From positions 153,339-217,338 of the forward strand of contig NZ_CAJVAS010000010.1 in the NCBI RefSeq assembly GCF_910593845.1: DNA of 64,000 bases. The letters run 5' to 3'. How positions within the stretch are numbered: position 1 is the stretch's first letter; each line of letters begins with the position of its first letter. The notes beneath the pieces are model-generated. The model had not been told where the DNA came from. It searched no databases and saw nothing but the letters and a program-made list of their open reading frames with translations. Of this stretch, positions 50,688-58,810 are shown one piece after another. This stretch comes from Paenibacillus solanacearum (lineage in GTDB: Bacteria; Bacillota; Bacilli; Paenibacillales; NBRC-103111). The position numbers and the translations under genes are program-made.

Positions 50688-52259
50688 TCAGTCTCCGTCA
50701 TCATGTCGAATGGGCAGTCTGGAGCGGGCGTCGAGTCTCTTCCGATTGGTCGTGCCGTAGAGCAGCGGCCTGTGCTTCATCGCCCAATGGGGAGCCCGAA
50801 CGAGCACATCCTTCAAATCGCTGGTCACCAGCGGCGCAGTCGGCGACAAATAAGGGGTGCCGAACGAGCGCAGCGAAACCAGATGGACGTAGATCAAAAT
50901 AATGGCGATGATGATGCCGTAGAGGCCGAAGCTGGTGGCAAGAATCATCACCGGAAATCGCAGCAGCCGAAACGTCAGCCCCAGGTCGAAGTGCGGAATA
51001 ATAAACGATGCGATGCCAGTAATCGATACGACGATGACCATCGGGGCGGACACGATCCCCGCTTGCACCGCCGACTGCCCGATGACCAGCGCCCCGATGA
51101 TGGAGACCGTTTGCCCGATCGGCTTCGGAATGCGAATGCCCGCTTCTCTTAACGCCTCGAACGTAATCTCCATAATCAGCGCCTCGACGATGGCGGGAAA
51201 CGGCACATTCTCCCTCGCCGCAGCCACGGTGATCAGCAAGTTCGGAGGAAGCATCTCCGGATGAAAGGTGGTCACTGCGATATAGATGGAGGGCAGCAAA
51301 AACGAGATCAGCAAAAATAAATAACGTATCCACCTAATCCATGTCGCCGCCACGAAACGCTGATAATAATCTTCGGCCGATTGCAGCAGCATGTACAGCG
51401 TGACCGGAACGAGAACCGGCATCGGCGTGCCGTCCACCATAATGCCGACCCGGCCTTCGAGCAGCGAGGCGCTGAACGTATCCGGCCGCTCCGTGTACTG
51501 CACCTGGGGAAAGGGCGAATACGGATTGTCCTCGATAAAATCCTCAATATAGCTGCTGCCGAACACACCGTCAATGTCGATTCGCGAGAGACGCTCCTTG
51601 ACTTCATCCAGCAGCTTCTTCTCGCAAATGCCTTCAATGTAGCACACGGTCACGTTCGTCTTCGTGTACGTGCCGAATTGGCGATGTTCCATCTTCAGAT
51701 CGGGATGCTTCAAAATTCTTCGCACCATCGTCATGTTCGTCGCCAAATCTTCGACAAATGCCGCCTTCGGTCCGCGAATGACATTCTCGTTCTCCGATCC
51801 GGCGATCTGCCGTTTCTCTACCTTCCGCATCGGGAACAGCAGCATGCGCGGCTCGTTATGAACAAGCATGACGACGGTTCCTTCGAACAAGGCGTCGGTC
51901 GCCAGACGAAGGTCCGTTACCGTCCTCATGCCGGTAACGGGGATTTGCCCCTGATCCGCTACATGCGAAACGAGGCGCTCCGGGGAATCGAACCGCTCCT
52001 CCAGCAGAAGCGGAGCGATGACCTGCTCCTGGAGCATGGTCTGATCGATGATGTTGTCGATATACAGAAACGCGCAGGCGATATCTCCCGGCAGTTGAAC
52101 CTCATGAAGCTTGAAGTCGTCGCTGTGGTCGAACGTCACCCGAAACCACCCGATCCGCATCGCCAGATCGCAGCCGATCGGCGCAGGCGCCGCAGCATTC
52201 GGGGGAGAGCCGTTCAGTTTGCCTCTGCGCCGCTTCGGAAACCGGAGGAAAGATAGCAT
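50688..52259 (-). CDS. Spore germination receptor subunit (GerA type)
   Basis: The 523-residue protein has a soluble N-terminal domain (about 1-270) and then four to six membrane helices with the conserved GERA pattern. VGIMVDGTPMPVLVPVTLY and LLPSIYIAVTTFHPEMLPPNLLITVAAARENVPFP (two neighbouring blocks) are clear signatures. The C-terminus is basic. The start at 52259 is behind GAGGTG and gives a normal N-terminus; a longer frame from 52364 is unlikely. It is the first gene of the germination operon. Confidence 0.93.
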   Translation of the reverse strand: MLSFLRFPKRRRGKLNGSPPNAAAPAPIGCDLAMRIGWFRVTFDHSDDFKLHEVQLPGDIACAFLYIDNIIDQTMLQEQVIAPLLLEERFDSPERLVSHVADQGQIPVTGMRTVTDLRLATDALFEGTVVMLVHNEPRMLLFPMRKVEKRQIAGSENENVIRGPKAAFVEDLATNMTMVRRILKHPDLKMEHRQFGTYTKTNVTVCYIEGICEKKLLDEVKERLSRIDIDGVFGSSYIEDFIEDNPYSPFPQVQYTERPDTFSASLLEGRVGIMVDGTPMPVLVPVTLYMLLQSAEDYYQRFVAATWIRWIRYLFLLISFLLPSIYIAVTTFHPEMLPPNLLITVAAARENVPFPAIVEALIMEITFEALREAGIRIPKPIGQTVSIIGALVIGQSAVQAGIVSAPMVIVVSITGIASFIIPHFDLGLTFRLLRFPVMILATSFGLYGIIIAIILIYVHLVSLRSFGTPYLSPTAPLVTSDLKDVLVRAPHWAMKHRPLLYGTTNRKRLDARSRLPIRHDDGD

Positions 52260-52370
52260 GAATGCACCTCGGCAGGTATTTTCTGTATAGCGTTCCAACG
52301 GTCGCCACAGATTATGCAATCGTTGCCGGAAACGCATGGAATAAGCGATTCGAATCTGATACAATGTTTG

Positions 52371-52396
52371 GAAAGCTCCTGCGGGAGCTTATTTTT
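52371..52396 (+). promoter_or_regulatory. 5'-end stem-loop ahead of the 23-codon frame
   Basis: AAGCTCC (52373-52379) pairs with GGAGCTT (52384-52390), and ATTTTTCT follows, directly before the AAGGAGG ribosome-binding site. An extended -10 box TGATACAAT (52357-52365) would start the transcript at about 52371, so the hairpin caps the RNA. It could be a terminator-like attenuator or a stabilising 5' element; which one is not known. Confidence 0.5.
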
Positions 52397-52413
52397 CTAA
52401 GGAGGTCGTTTGC

Positions 52414-52485
52414 ATGACAACGATGGATCGCATCAAACGGAGCATGGAAAAGCAAATCGGGGGGGATATCTACTATGAACCCTAG
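52414..52485 (+). CDS. 23-residue frame overlapping the GreA/B-like gene
   Basis: Behind a very strong AAGGAGG site an ATG opens MTTMDRIKRSMEKQIGGDIY and ends YEP. Its stop codon lies 11 bases inside the next gene, whose GGGGGG ribosome-binding site is within this frame. Translation of the two is therefore coupled. It could be a leader frame or a true microprotein; the sequence gives no clear function. Confidence 0.5.
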   Translation: MTTMDRIKRSMEKQIGGDIYYEP

Positions 52486-52933
52486 GATCGTCAGCGGTTC
52501 CCGTTCGCATCTCATCAATCAGCTCATATTTTTTGACGAACAATATACGGACTTCATTCATCAATACTTCCCGCAGCACAGCTCGCAGCGCGCCGGCATG
52601 GAGAAACTGATCCGCAAATACGCGGGCATGCTTGAAACGGTGCTGGAGCAAAGCGACTCCGAGCTGCTGGCGTCGCTTCATTCCGTTACGCTGCTCGGCA
52701 GCAAGGCAAAGCTCGTCTATGAGGAGGACGGGTACGAGGAATCGTTCACCATCGTGTTCCCGACCGAGATCGATCCCGATCAGAACCGGATTTCGTTTCT
52801 ATCGCCGATCGGCAGTCAACTGCTGTTCTCTACGGCCGGTGAGCGGATGATTCTCGAGACGCCGGTCGGCCGGCACGACGTTCGCATCGAAGAGGTCAAA
52901 TTCGCTTATATCGGCGGCTTCGCCAAAGTGTAG
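52475..52933 (+). CDS. GreA/GreB C-terminal-domain-like protein
   Basis: The 152-residue protein has a helical N-terminal half (about 1-65). A C-terminal FKBP-like Gre domain shows VTLLGSKAKLVYEEDGYEESFTIVFPTEIDPDQNRISFLSPIGSQLL, seen as continuous strands of that fold. The long N-terminal coiled-coil with acidic tip that GreA uses in the RNA-polymerase channel is absent, so transcript-cleavage activity is not expected. A role at RNA polymerase as in Rnk-like proteins is possible. It overlaps the upstream 23-codon frame. Confidence 0.72.
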   Translation: MNPRIVSGSRSHLINQLIFFDEQYTDFIHQYFPQHSSQRAGMEKLIRKYAGMLETVLEQSDSELLASLHSVTLLGSKAKLVYEEDGYEESFTIVFPTEIDPDQNRISFLSPIGSQLLFSTAGERMILETPVGRHDVRIEEVKFAYIGGFAKV

Positions 52934-52953
52934 CGTGCTGCGCATTGCAAATG

Positions 52954-53008
52954 AAAAAGGAGAACCGTTCCAGGGACGCTTCGCGTCGCCTTACGGTTCT
53001 CCTTTTTG
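52954..53008. terminator. Bidirectional terminator
   Basis: AAAAAGGAGAACCGT pairs perfectly with ACGGTTCTCCTTTTT, with a loop that contains a small inner hairpin. It serves the GreA/B-like gene on the plus strand and the cse60 group on the minus strand. Confidence 0.9.
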
Positions 53009-53016
53009 ACATGCGC

Positions 53017-53148
53017 TCATTTGAAAAGAAGGAATACGATCAGCAGTAATAAGGCAGCGGCCGCCGATGCGATCGAAAGATAAAGAAAAAACATCCGGTA
53101 CACGTACTCCGGGCCTCCGCTGCCCCTGCGATGCAAACGAAATTTCAT
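53017..53148 (-). CDS. 43-residue single-pass membrane protein
   Basis: The product begins MKFRLHRRGSGGPEYVYRMF and continues into one hydrophobic helix ending VFLLFK. It lies six bases downstream of the cse60 stop codon and just before a strong terminator, so co-transcription in the sporangium is likely. The ribosome-binding site (GGGGATT) is weak. No family is recognised. Confidence 0.55.
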   Translation of the reverse strand: MKFRLHRRGSGGPEYVYRMFFLYLSIASAAAALLLLIVFLLFK

Positions 53149-53154
53149 TTTCGA

Positions 53155-53355
53155 CTAATCCCCAGTATTATGCAGTGTTTTATATACGATAAGAATGGCG
53201 CCTCGTTGGTATTCGCTTTTATCCGGCTTGCTTTTCAGCAAAGTGCCGTAGCTGATGCTGATGAACTGCTCTTCCTTGATCGTTGCCAAAAATTCATTCG
53301 CTTTGTTCGCGGCCAGGCTGCTGTCCGAATCGACAAATTCCTTCACTTGAATCAT
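53155..53355 (-). CDS. cse60: Sporulation protein Cse60
   Basis: The 66-residue product starts MIQVKEFVDSDSSLAANKAN and has EFLATIKEEQFISISYGT and YQRGAILIVYKT, the full conserved layout of Cse60 as I know it. In B. subtilis it is a mother-cell (sigma-E) gene; its biochemical role is unknown. The start at 53355 is behind GGAGGCG; five more in-frame codons upstream are not needed. A small membrane-protein gene follows. Confidence 0.88.
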   Translation of the reverse strand: MIQVKEFVDSDSSLAANKANEFLATIKEEQFISISYGTLLKSKPDKSEYQRGAILIVYKTLHNTGD

Positions 53356-53561
53356 AGTATTCGCCTCCAAATGTGTTGTCGCTTACGCCCGCAGTTTATA
53401 CATTTAATGTAAAAATCTGCCGGTAAGCAGTGAGGCACCCCGCCCGTAACACCGGACGGAATGCCTCATTTGTAGTACCATAACATATCGGGTAAGGTTC
53501 GTCAATGCACATCCATGACGGAATTGGCTTACGACCGTCTTCGGCCGTGAGCAGACTGCGG

Positions 53562-54470
53562 CTACGCAGCCGGTCCTCCCGACAGCCCGTCCAGCGCCAG
53601 CTTCGCCGCACCCAGCGTGCCGGCCCGATTGCCAAGCTGCGCGGGCCTAACGTCGGCGTGGCTTCCCGCGTGCGCGAGCGCCGAGCGAAACGCAGGCCAC
53701 CACAATGGGTGGGCGTCGACCACGCCGCCCCCGATGACGATCGCTTCCGGATCAAGGCCGTTGGCGATATTGCCTGCGGCCACCGCCAGACGGAAGACGA
53801 ACCGGTCGACGGTCTCTTGGGCCGGGCGCTCTCCGGCGGCTGCGGCGTTCAGGACGTCGAGTCCGCTTGGATAGGGGCGGCCGGCTGCTTCCGAAGCGAG
53901 CCGGACGAGCGCCGTCCCCGACAAATACTGCTCGATGCAGCCGCTTCGCCCGCAGTTGCATGCCGTCCCTTCAGGCACAAGCACGGCATGGCCCCACTCG
54001 CCCCCGCTCCAATTCGCGCCGCGGATGAGCTCGCCCCCGGCCATATTGGCTCCGCCGACGCCGGTGCCCAGCGTCAGCATGACAACGTCCCGCAGGCCGC
54101 GGGCGGCGCCGATCCATGACTCGCCGAGCAGCGCGGCGTTGGCATCGTTATCGGCGAAGGCGGGGCGCCCGAACGCCGCTTCCGCCCATGCCTTCAAATT
54201 CATTCCTTGCCAGCCGGGGAGATTGTCGGTGGCGTACACGACGATGCCGTCGGCCGCATTCACCCTGCCCGCCGTGCCGATACCGATTGCCGCTGCTTCG
54301 GGATGATCGCCGAGCAGCGCTTCTACCGTCGACGCGACGGACGCCAGAATCGCTTCGCGTCCTGCCCTTGCATCCGTCGGACGCCTCGTTTCGGCCAGCG
54401 AGCGGCCTTCCCGGTCGCACACGACTCCCTTGACCGACGTTCCCCCGATGTCAATTCCGATCACCTTCAT
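53562..54470 (-). CDS. ROK-family sugar kinase (NanK-like by context)
   Basis: The 302-residue protein has GIDIGGTSVKGVV (phosphate loop), FADNDANAALLGE (catalytic Asp) and LTLGTGVGGANMAGG. The ROK zinc motif is GEWGHAVLVPEGTACNCGRSGCIEQYLSG. Because nanE lies next to it, N-acetylmannosamine is the probable substrate, giving ManNAc-6-phosphate. Glucose or other hexoses cannot be excluded. The start at 54470 follows AAGGAG. Its gene is 113 bases downstream of nanE on the same strand. Confidence 0.85.
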   Translation of the reverse strand: MKVIGIDIGGTSVKGVVCDREGRSLAETRRPTDARAGREAILASVASTVEALLGDHPEAAAIGIGTAGRVNAADGIVVYATDNLPGWQGMNLKAWAEAAFGRPAFADNDANAALLGESWIGAARGLRDVVMLTLGTGVGGANMAGGELIRGANWSGGEWGHAVLVPEGTACNCGRSGCIEQYLSGTALVRLASEAAGRPYPSGLDVLNAAAAGERPAQETVDRFVFRLAVAAGNIANGLDPEAIVIGGGVVDAHPLWWPAFRSALAHAGSHADVRPAQLGNRAGTLGAAKLALDGLSGGPAA

Positions 54471-54583
54471 CCGATCCCGCTCCTTCATGACCGGGTGCAC
54501 GGCGGCCGCGCGGGAGCAGTCCTCCCGGCGCCGCCCGCGCCCTGCTCTGTACTTGCACGAATGCGCCGGCGCTTCATGGCCGG

Positions 54584-55303
54584 CTATCCTCTAGGCGTCT
54601 GCCCCGCCTGCGCCGCAGCCGCCGCTTTCCGGACTTCGGAGGCGTAGCGCTCCGTAATGAGCTGCGGCCGCGTAATCGCCGAGCCGACAACGACAGCGTA
54701 TGCCCCGGCCTCCAACGCCTGAGCCGCTTGCGACGGCTCCCATATTTTCCCCTCGGCGATGACGGGAAGGGACAGCGCGCGGACCGCTTCGCGGATGAAT
54801 GGAAAGTCCGGCTCCGGGGATTGCGGCGAATACGGCGTGTAGCCGGACAATGTCGTCGAGACGCAATCGACCCCGAGCGAAGCGGCATAGACCGCTTCTT
54901 CCAGCGTCGAGACGTCGGCCATCGTCATTACCCCGCGGGAGCGCATGTACATAACGAGGCGCTCGAGCGTTTCCCCGGAAGGCCGCGGCCGGCGCGTCGC
55001 ATCGAAAGCGATCATCGAAGCGCCCGCTTCGATCAGCTCGTCGACTTCCCGCCGGGTCGGCGTAATGTAGATGTCGCTATCCGGATAGTCCCGCTTCACA
55101 AGCCCGATCACCGGCAGCAGGACGGCCTGGCGAATCGCGCGCACATCGTCCGCTCCGTTGGCGCGAATGGCCACGGCGCCCCCCACAGCGGCCGCTTGAG
55201 CCATCTTGGCCATCACGGAAGCCCCGTGCAGCGGCTCATCTTCCAGCGCCTGGCACGATACGATCAGCCCCGCCCGAATTTGTTCAAATAAAGAATCGTT
55301 CAT
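54584..55303 (-). CDS. nanE: N-acetylmannosamine-6-phosphate 2-epimerase
   Basis: NanE converts ManNAc-6-phosphate to GlcNAc-6-phosphate. The 239-residue (beta/alpha)8 protein has LIVSCQALEDEPLHG at its start, GLVKRDYPDSDIYITPT with the catalytic Lys, and MADVSTLEEAVYAASLGVD. VIAEGKIWEPSQAAQALEAGAYAVVVGSAITRP completes the phosphate site (seen as adjacent blocks). It stands between the ROK kinase and the DUF4127 gene, making a small amino-sugar cluster; nanA and transport genes are not here. Confidence 0.93.
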   Translation of the reverse strand: MNDSLFEQIRAGLIVSCQALEDEPLHGASVMAKMAQAAAVGGAVAIRANGADDVRAIRQAVLLPVIGLVKRDYPDSDIYITPTRREVDELIEAGASMIAFDATRRPRPSGETLERLVMYMRSRGVMTMADVSTLEEAVYAASLGVDCVSTTLSGYTPYSPQSPEPDFPFIREAVRALSLPVIAEGKIWEPSQAAQALEAGAYAVVVGSAITRPQLITERYASEVRKAAAAAQAGQTPRG

Positions 55304-55328
55304 TCGGTTTCACTCCTGTATGTCGCTT

Positions 55329-56891
55329 TTATCCCGTTCCCTGCGCCTGCCGGTCCGGCGGCAAGGGCGGCAACGTGTCCAGACGGACGGTTAACCCGAC
55401 TTCAAACATCCGGTTCCACGGCAGCCAGCAATCTTCGATGACGACGCGGTGCCGCCCGTCGTCCACATGTTCCCTTACGAAATGGCTCAGCTCGGCGGCC
55501 ACGATCGACGCCACCCGGCCTCTCGTTCCGTCCACGCCAAAGTAGCTGAGCCCGAGCTCCTTGACAGCGCCTTCGGTCACCTTGCTCCGGACGTACGCGC
55601 AATACCCGGCGTCCTCCGTATAGCGAAGCGCGAGAAAATCGTTATGCCTCGCCGTATGGCCGTAGATCAGGCATAACATGCTTTGCGCGAGCACGGTGCC
55701 CATCGTATTCGAGCTCGTATTCCAGCCCGCGTAGCCGGCAAGCCGGAACAACAGTCCTTTCTGCCGCAGCAGCTTGACAAGCTGCAGGTCCGCCCCGTTC
55801 GCATACGCGACATCGGCGACCGCGCACGGCTTGCCGAGCCTATCCAACGCGTAATGGGCATACTCGGCCAGCTCCACGATATTGCGCTGCACATGATAGC
55901 CGGGGTTCGGCGCCGATTGCACTTCGGCTTCCGCCATCGTCTGGCCGGGCGTGTTGACGAGCAGCACGAGGTCGGCATCCACCGCGCTTTCGGCCAGCAT
56001 GCCGCCAGCGGCCAATATATGATACTTCAGGCTTTCGTACAGAAGCCGGTCTTCATAGAGCGGCGTGACAAACGGTCCCTGCAAGCTGGAAAACCGAGGA
56101 TACACGGCTGGCACGCGGCGATGCAGCAGATTAGCCATGCGGGCGAGCAGGGTGCAGCCCGCCTCGTCCGCTCCCGGGTACATATAGGCGCGCAGCTCCA
56201 CATTCAGCTCCTGAATGCGCGAGCGCACCATCTGCTGGTCGATCGCGGTCCAGCCGTAAGGAGCCGAATCGTCCTGCGGCACGATCATGAAATCGATCGT
56301 CCCGTCCAGTACGAAGCTCAGTGCCCGCCGGTTCACCTCGCGGTTCACGGCGCGCCGCCGCAAGTAGTCGTCCAGGTACGGCTGCGGCAGCCGCTTGCCG
56401 ATCTCAACCAGCTCCGCGCGCTCCTCCTCCGAGGCCACCCCGGCATCCAGCTTATGCCGAATGTACCCGGTGCGGAAAATGTCTTTTCCCCAATGCTCGT
56501 AGTAATCGGGCTCTTCATCGCTGGACGAATAGCGCGGACAGCGCATAATCAGTTGAAAGGCGAATACGGTCAGCCGCGGATTGCGCGCTTTCAGACGCTT
56601 CAGCCCTTCTAGTCTTTCCGCGCAGGCTTCCGCCGACTGCGTATGCAGGCGCGAAGGAATGATGCCGCCGTACAGCAGCATATCGAGCGACAATATTACC
56701 CCGTCGGCGTCTGCCGCCTCATGCAGAAGCCACTGCCACAGCCCGTCGACCGGCGCCGGCCGTTTCTTGAGCCCGAGCAGCCCGGCCTCCGGCCGAACCA
56801 GATGAATATCGGTTCCTTCGGCAAGCAGCGCGGGAAACGCATCATTGCAAGGCCGCTCATCCAGCGGCACATAGACGATTTTTCTCCTCAT
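55329..56891 (-). CDS. DUF4127 family protein
   Basis: The 520-residue cytoplasmic protein starts MRRKIVYVPLDERPCNDAFP; the VPLDERPCN stretch is the hallmark of DUF4127, whose activity is not established. Further conserved pieces are LSLDMLLYGGIIPSR, FMIVPQDDSAPYGWT, VLLVNTPGQ, and NTSSNTMGTVLAQS. The acidic and His/Asn-rich pattern looks enzymatic. Its place next to nanE suggests a step in amino-sugar or glycan breakdown. Start 56891 follows TGGAGG. Confidence 0.83.
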   Translation of the reverse strand: MRRKIVYVPLDERPCNDAFPALLAEGTDIHLVRPEAGLLGLKKRPAPVDGLWQWLLHEAADADGVILSLDMLLYGGIIPSRLHTQSAEACAERLEGLKRLKARNPRLTVFAFQLIMRCPRYSSSDEEPDYYEHWGKDIFRTGYIRHKLDAGVASEEERAELVEIGKRLPQPYLDDYLRRRAVNREVNRRALSFVLDGTIDFMIVPQDDSAPYGWTAIDQQMVRSRIQELNVELRAYMYPGADEAGCTLLARMANLLHRRVPAVYPRFSSLQGPFVTPLYEDRLLYESLKYHILAAGGMLAESAVDADLVLLVNTPGQTMAEAEVQSAPNPGYHVQRNIVELAEYAHYALDRLGKPCAVADVAYANGADLQLVKLLRQKGLLFRLAGYAGWNTSSNTMGTVLAQSMLCLIYGHTARHNDFLALRYTEDAGYCAYVRSKVTEGAVKELGLSYFGVDGTRGRVASIVAAELSHFVREHVDDGRHRVVIEDCWLPWNRMFEVGLTVRLDTLPPLPPDRQAQGTG

Positions 56892-57027
56892 TCCGCTTCC
56901 TCCATCAAACACTAGCTAACCATGACCATGACAATAAATGGTATGAGCGCCTGTCAAAAGTATAGCACCAAAAGAAATATTTCTCCATATTTATTTAAAA
57001 AAGTGGCGTAATTTTTCTTTTTAACGC

Positions 57028-57052
57028 AAAAAAATCCGGCCTTTGGCGGATG
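57028..57052 (-). terminator. Terminator of the glycerophosphodiesterase gene
   Basis: On the minus strand ATCCGCC pairs with GGCCGGAT with one bulge and is followed by TTTTTTTG, about 80 bases downstream of the gene. Confidence 0.75.
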
Positions 57053-57132
57053 GAAGCAAGCCGCTTCTACCGGGGGCCGGGATGGATCGGTATGTAACAG
57101 AGCGGGTTTCGAACCCGCGTGCGGGAAAAATG

Positions 57133-57840
57133 TTATGAGCCGCCTTGCGCGAATGCCGCCCACTTCTCCAGCTCATTGGTGCAAATCAGCAGCTCGGGAT
57201 ACCGGCTGAAGCGGGCCATATCGCTCTCTCGATCGACGGTGTACGGAATCAGCACCGCTTCTTCGCGCCGGCAAATTTGCAGAAACTCATCGGATATATA
57301 CGGATGATGGACAGAAATATACCGGCAGCGAATCTCCTTCATGAACGGGAACAACGCCGGCGACGCGCCGCTGTTGATCACGCCGAGCCCGATACGGTCG
57401 TCGAGCTCTCTGACCCGGGACAGCGCATAATGGTCGAATGACGTAAGAAACGTCTGCTCACGCATATCGAGCCGCTTCACCGTATTCAGCACTTCGCGCT
57501 CCAGTCCAGGGTACAAGCTGCCCATCTGCTTCAGCTCGATATCGACAATCAACCGGTCCTTGAGCAGCAGCAGCGCCTCTTCCAGCGTTGGAATGGGCTC
57601 GGTTCCGGCGATGCGCAGCTCCTTCAGCTCCGCCAGCGTCAGCTCGTTGACCCGGCCTTTGCCATCCGTCATCCGATCGACGGAAGTGTCGTGAATGACG
57701 ACGGGAACGCCGTCCTTGCTGAGCTGAACGTCCAGCTCCAAATGCGAATACGACAGCTCGACCGCCGCTTGGAACGATACGAGCGTATTTTCCGGATAAC
57801 GCTTCGGGTAGCCCCGGTGCGCTACGCCTCTAATCGACAT
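57133..57840 (-). CDS. Glycerophosphodiester phosphodiesterase (GDPD)
   Basis: The 235-residue TIM-barrel enzyme cleaves glycerophosphodiesters to glycerol-3-phosphate and an alcohol. GVAHRGYPKRYPENTLVSF gives the catalytic His-Arg and Glu-Asn. LELDVQLSKDGVPVVIHD gives the metal-binding Glu-x-Asp and the second catalytic His, and IVDIELKQ the last Glu-x-Lys. No signal peptide is seen, so it is cytoplasmic (UgpQ-like). Its start lies inside the end of the HAD gene (11-base overlap), so the two are coupled. Confidence 0.92.
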   Translation of the reverse strand: MSIRGVAHRGYPKRYPENTLVSFQAAVELSYSHLELDVQLSKDGVPVVIHDTSVDRMTDGKGRVNELTLAELKELRIAGTEPIPTLEEALLLLKDRLIVDIELKQMGSLYPGLEREVLNTVKRLDMREQTFLTSFDHYALSRVRELDDRIGLGVINSGASPALFPFMKEIRCRYISVHHPYISDEFLQICRREEAVLIPYTVDRESDMARFSRYPELLICTNELEKWAAFAQGGS

Positions 57841-58663
57841 ATGTGTTCCCTCCCTTCGAGCCGGCGCCGATGGCGGCGAACCGTTCCATTGCTTCCACGA
57901 CGCCTTCTCCATAGCCGTTGCGGCATACGTACGACGCGTGCCGTATCAGCTCATCGTGACTGTTCGCTACGGCGACGCCGATGCCGGCCTCCTCAATCAT
58001 CTCCAGATCGTTCAGCTGGTTGCCGATGCTCATGACTTCCGACGGCGCGACGCCCAGATGCGCCATCAGCTTTTTGAGCGCTTCCCCTTTGCTCTGTCGA
58101 GCCGGAATAATTTCGAAGAAATGATCCTCCGACTGGACGGCCGCATACTCCCTCGCGTACCCGCTCCGGCAGCGATCCCATAACGGCCTGATCTGGCTCA
58201 TATCGCCGATCAGAACGACCTTCTGAACCGGACGTTCCGTCCAGGCTTCGTCCCCGGGATTGAGCGGTACGCAAGGCAGCCCTTCCCGCTGTTCGAAATA
58301 CGCCGTCTCCGGCGTCGACCGCAGCGTCCGGATGCCGTCCTCGCCAAACAGCAGGACGGTTACGCCCGCCTGATCGGCCTCGCGCAGAAACGGCGCGATT
58401 TCCTCCAGCGTCAGCTGCGCCATCTCCCATATTTTGTCGCGGTCGGCAATGACGCAGCCGTTGCACAAAATATACGGAATATCGATATCCAGACGGTCGA
58501 CGATCGGACGAGCGCTAGGCCCGAACCGGCCGGTCGCGATCGTAAACAGCCCGCCCGACGCCCGAAAGCGGCGTACGGCGTCGATCACGGAATCGTTCAG
58601 CCGGTTGTCTTCCGACAGCAGCGTTCCGTCCAGATCGCTGACGATTAAGCGAATGGAACTCAT
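57830..58663 (-). CDS. HAD-family (Cof-type) phosphatase
   Basis: The 277-residue IIB-type HAD hydrolase has motif I IVSDLDGTLLS with nucleophile and acid/base Asp, and motif II FTIATGRFGPSARP. The motif III Lys is in ARQSKGEALKKL and motif IV is SIGNQLNDLEMIEEAGIGVAV. Here Gln-Leu-Asn-Asp replaces the usual Asp-Asn/Asp-xx-Asp start (GNQLNDLEM instead of GDxxND), a mild change. Substrates are probably sugar phosphates. Start 58663 follows AAGGGGAG. It overlaps the GDPD gene. Confidence 0.9.
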   Translation of the reverse strand: MSSIRLIVSDLDGTLLSEDNRLNDSVIDAVRRFRASGGLFTIATGRFGPSARPIVDRLDIDIPYILCNGCVIADRDKIWEMAQLTLEEIAPFLREADQAGVTVLLFGEDGIRTLRSTPETAYFEQREGLPCVPLNPGDEAWTERPVQKVVLIGDMSQIRPLWDRCRSGYAREYAAVQSEDHFFEIIPARQSKGEALKKLMAHLGVAPSEVMSIGNQLNDLEMIEEAGIGVAVANSHDELIRHASYVCRNGYGEGVVEAMERFAAIGAGSKGGNTYVD

Positions 58664-58810
58664 GGATGTTTCTCCCCTTTTGTCTATATCTGGAACATAG
58701 GTCCGGAAAGCAGACACGGCTCCCTCCTTATCCGGTCACACTTTTTCGGCGGGGCGCGTTCACAGCATGCCCGCTTACGCCGCACATCGTTCCGGAGCCA
58801 TAGCTATAGC

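Noticed and set aside
57095..57122. GCGGGTTTCGAACCCGC looking like a tRNA T-arm
   Set aside because: No acceptor, D or anticodon arms can be folded around it on either strand; it is an isolated palindrome next to the GDPD gene.
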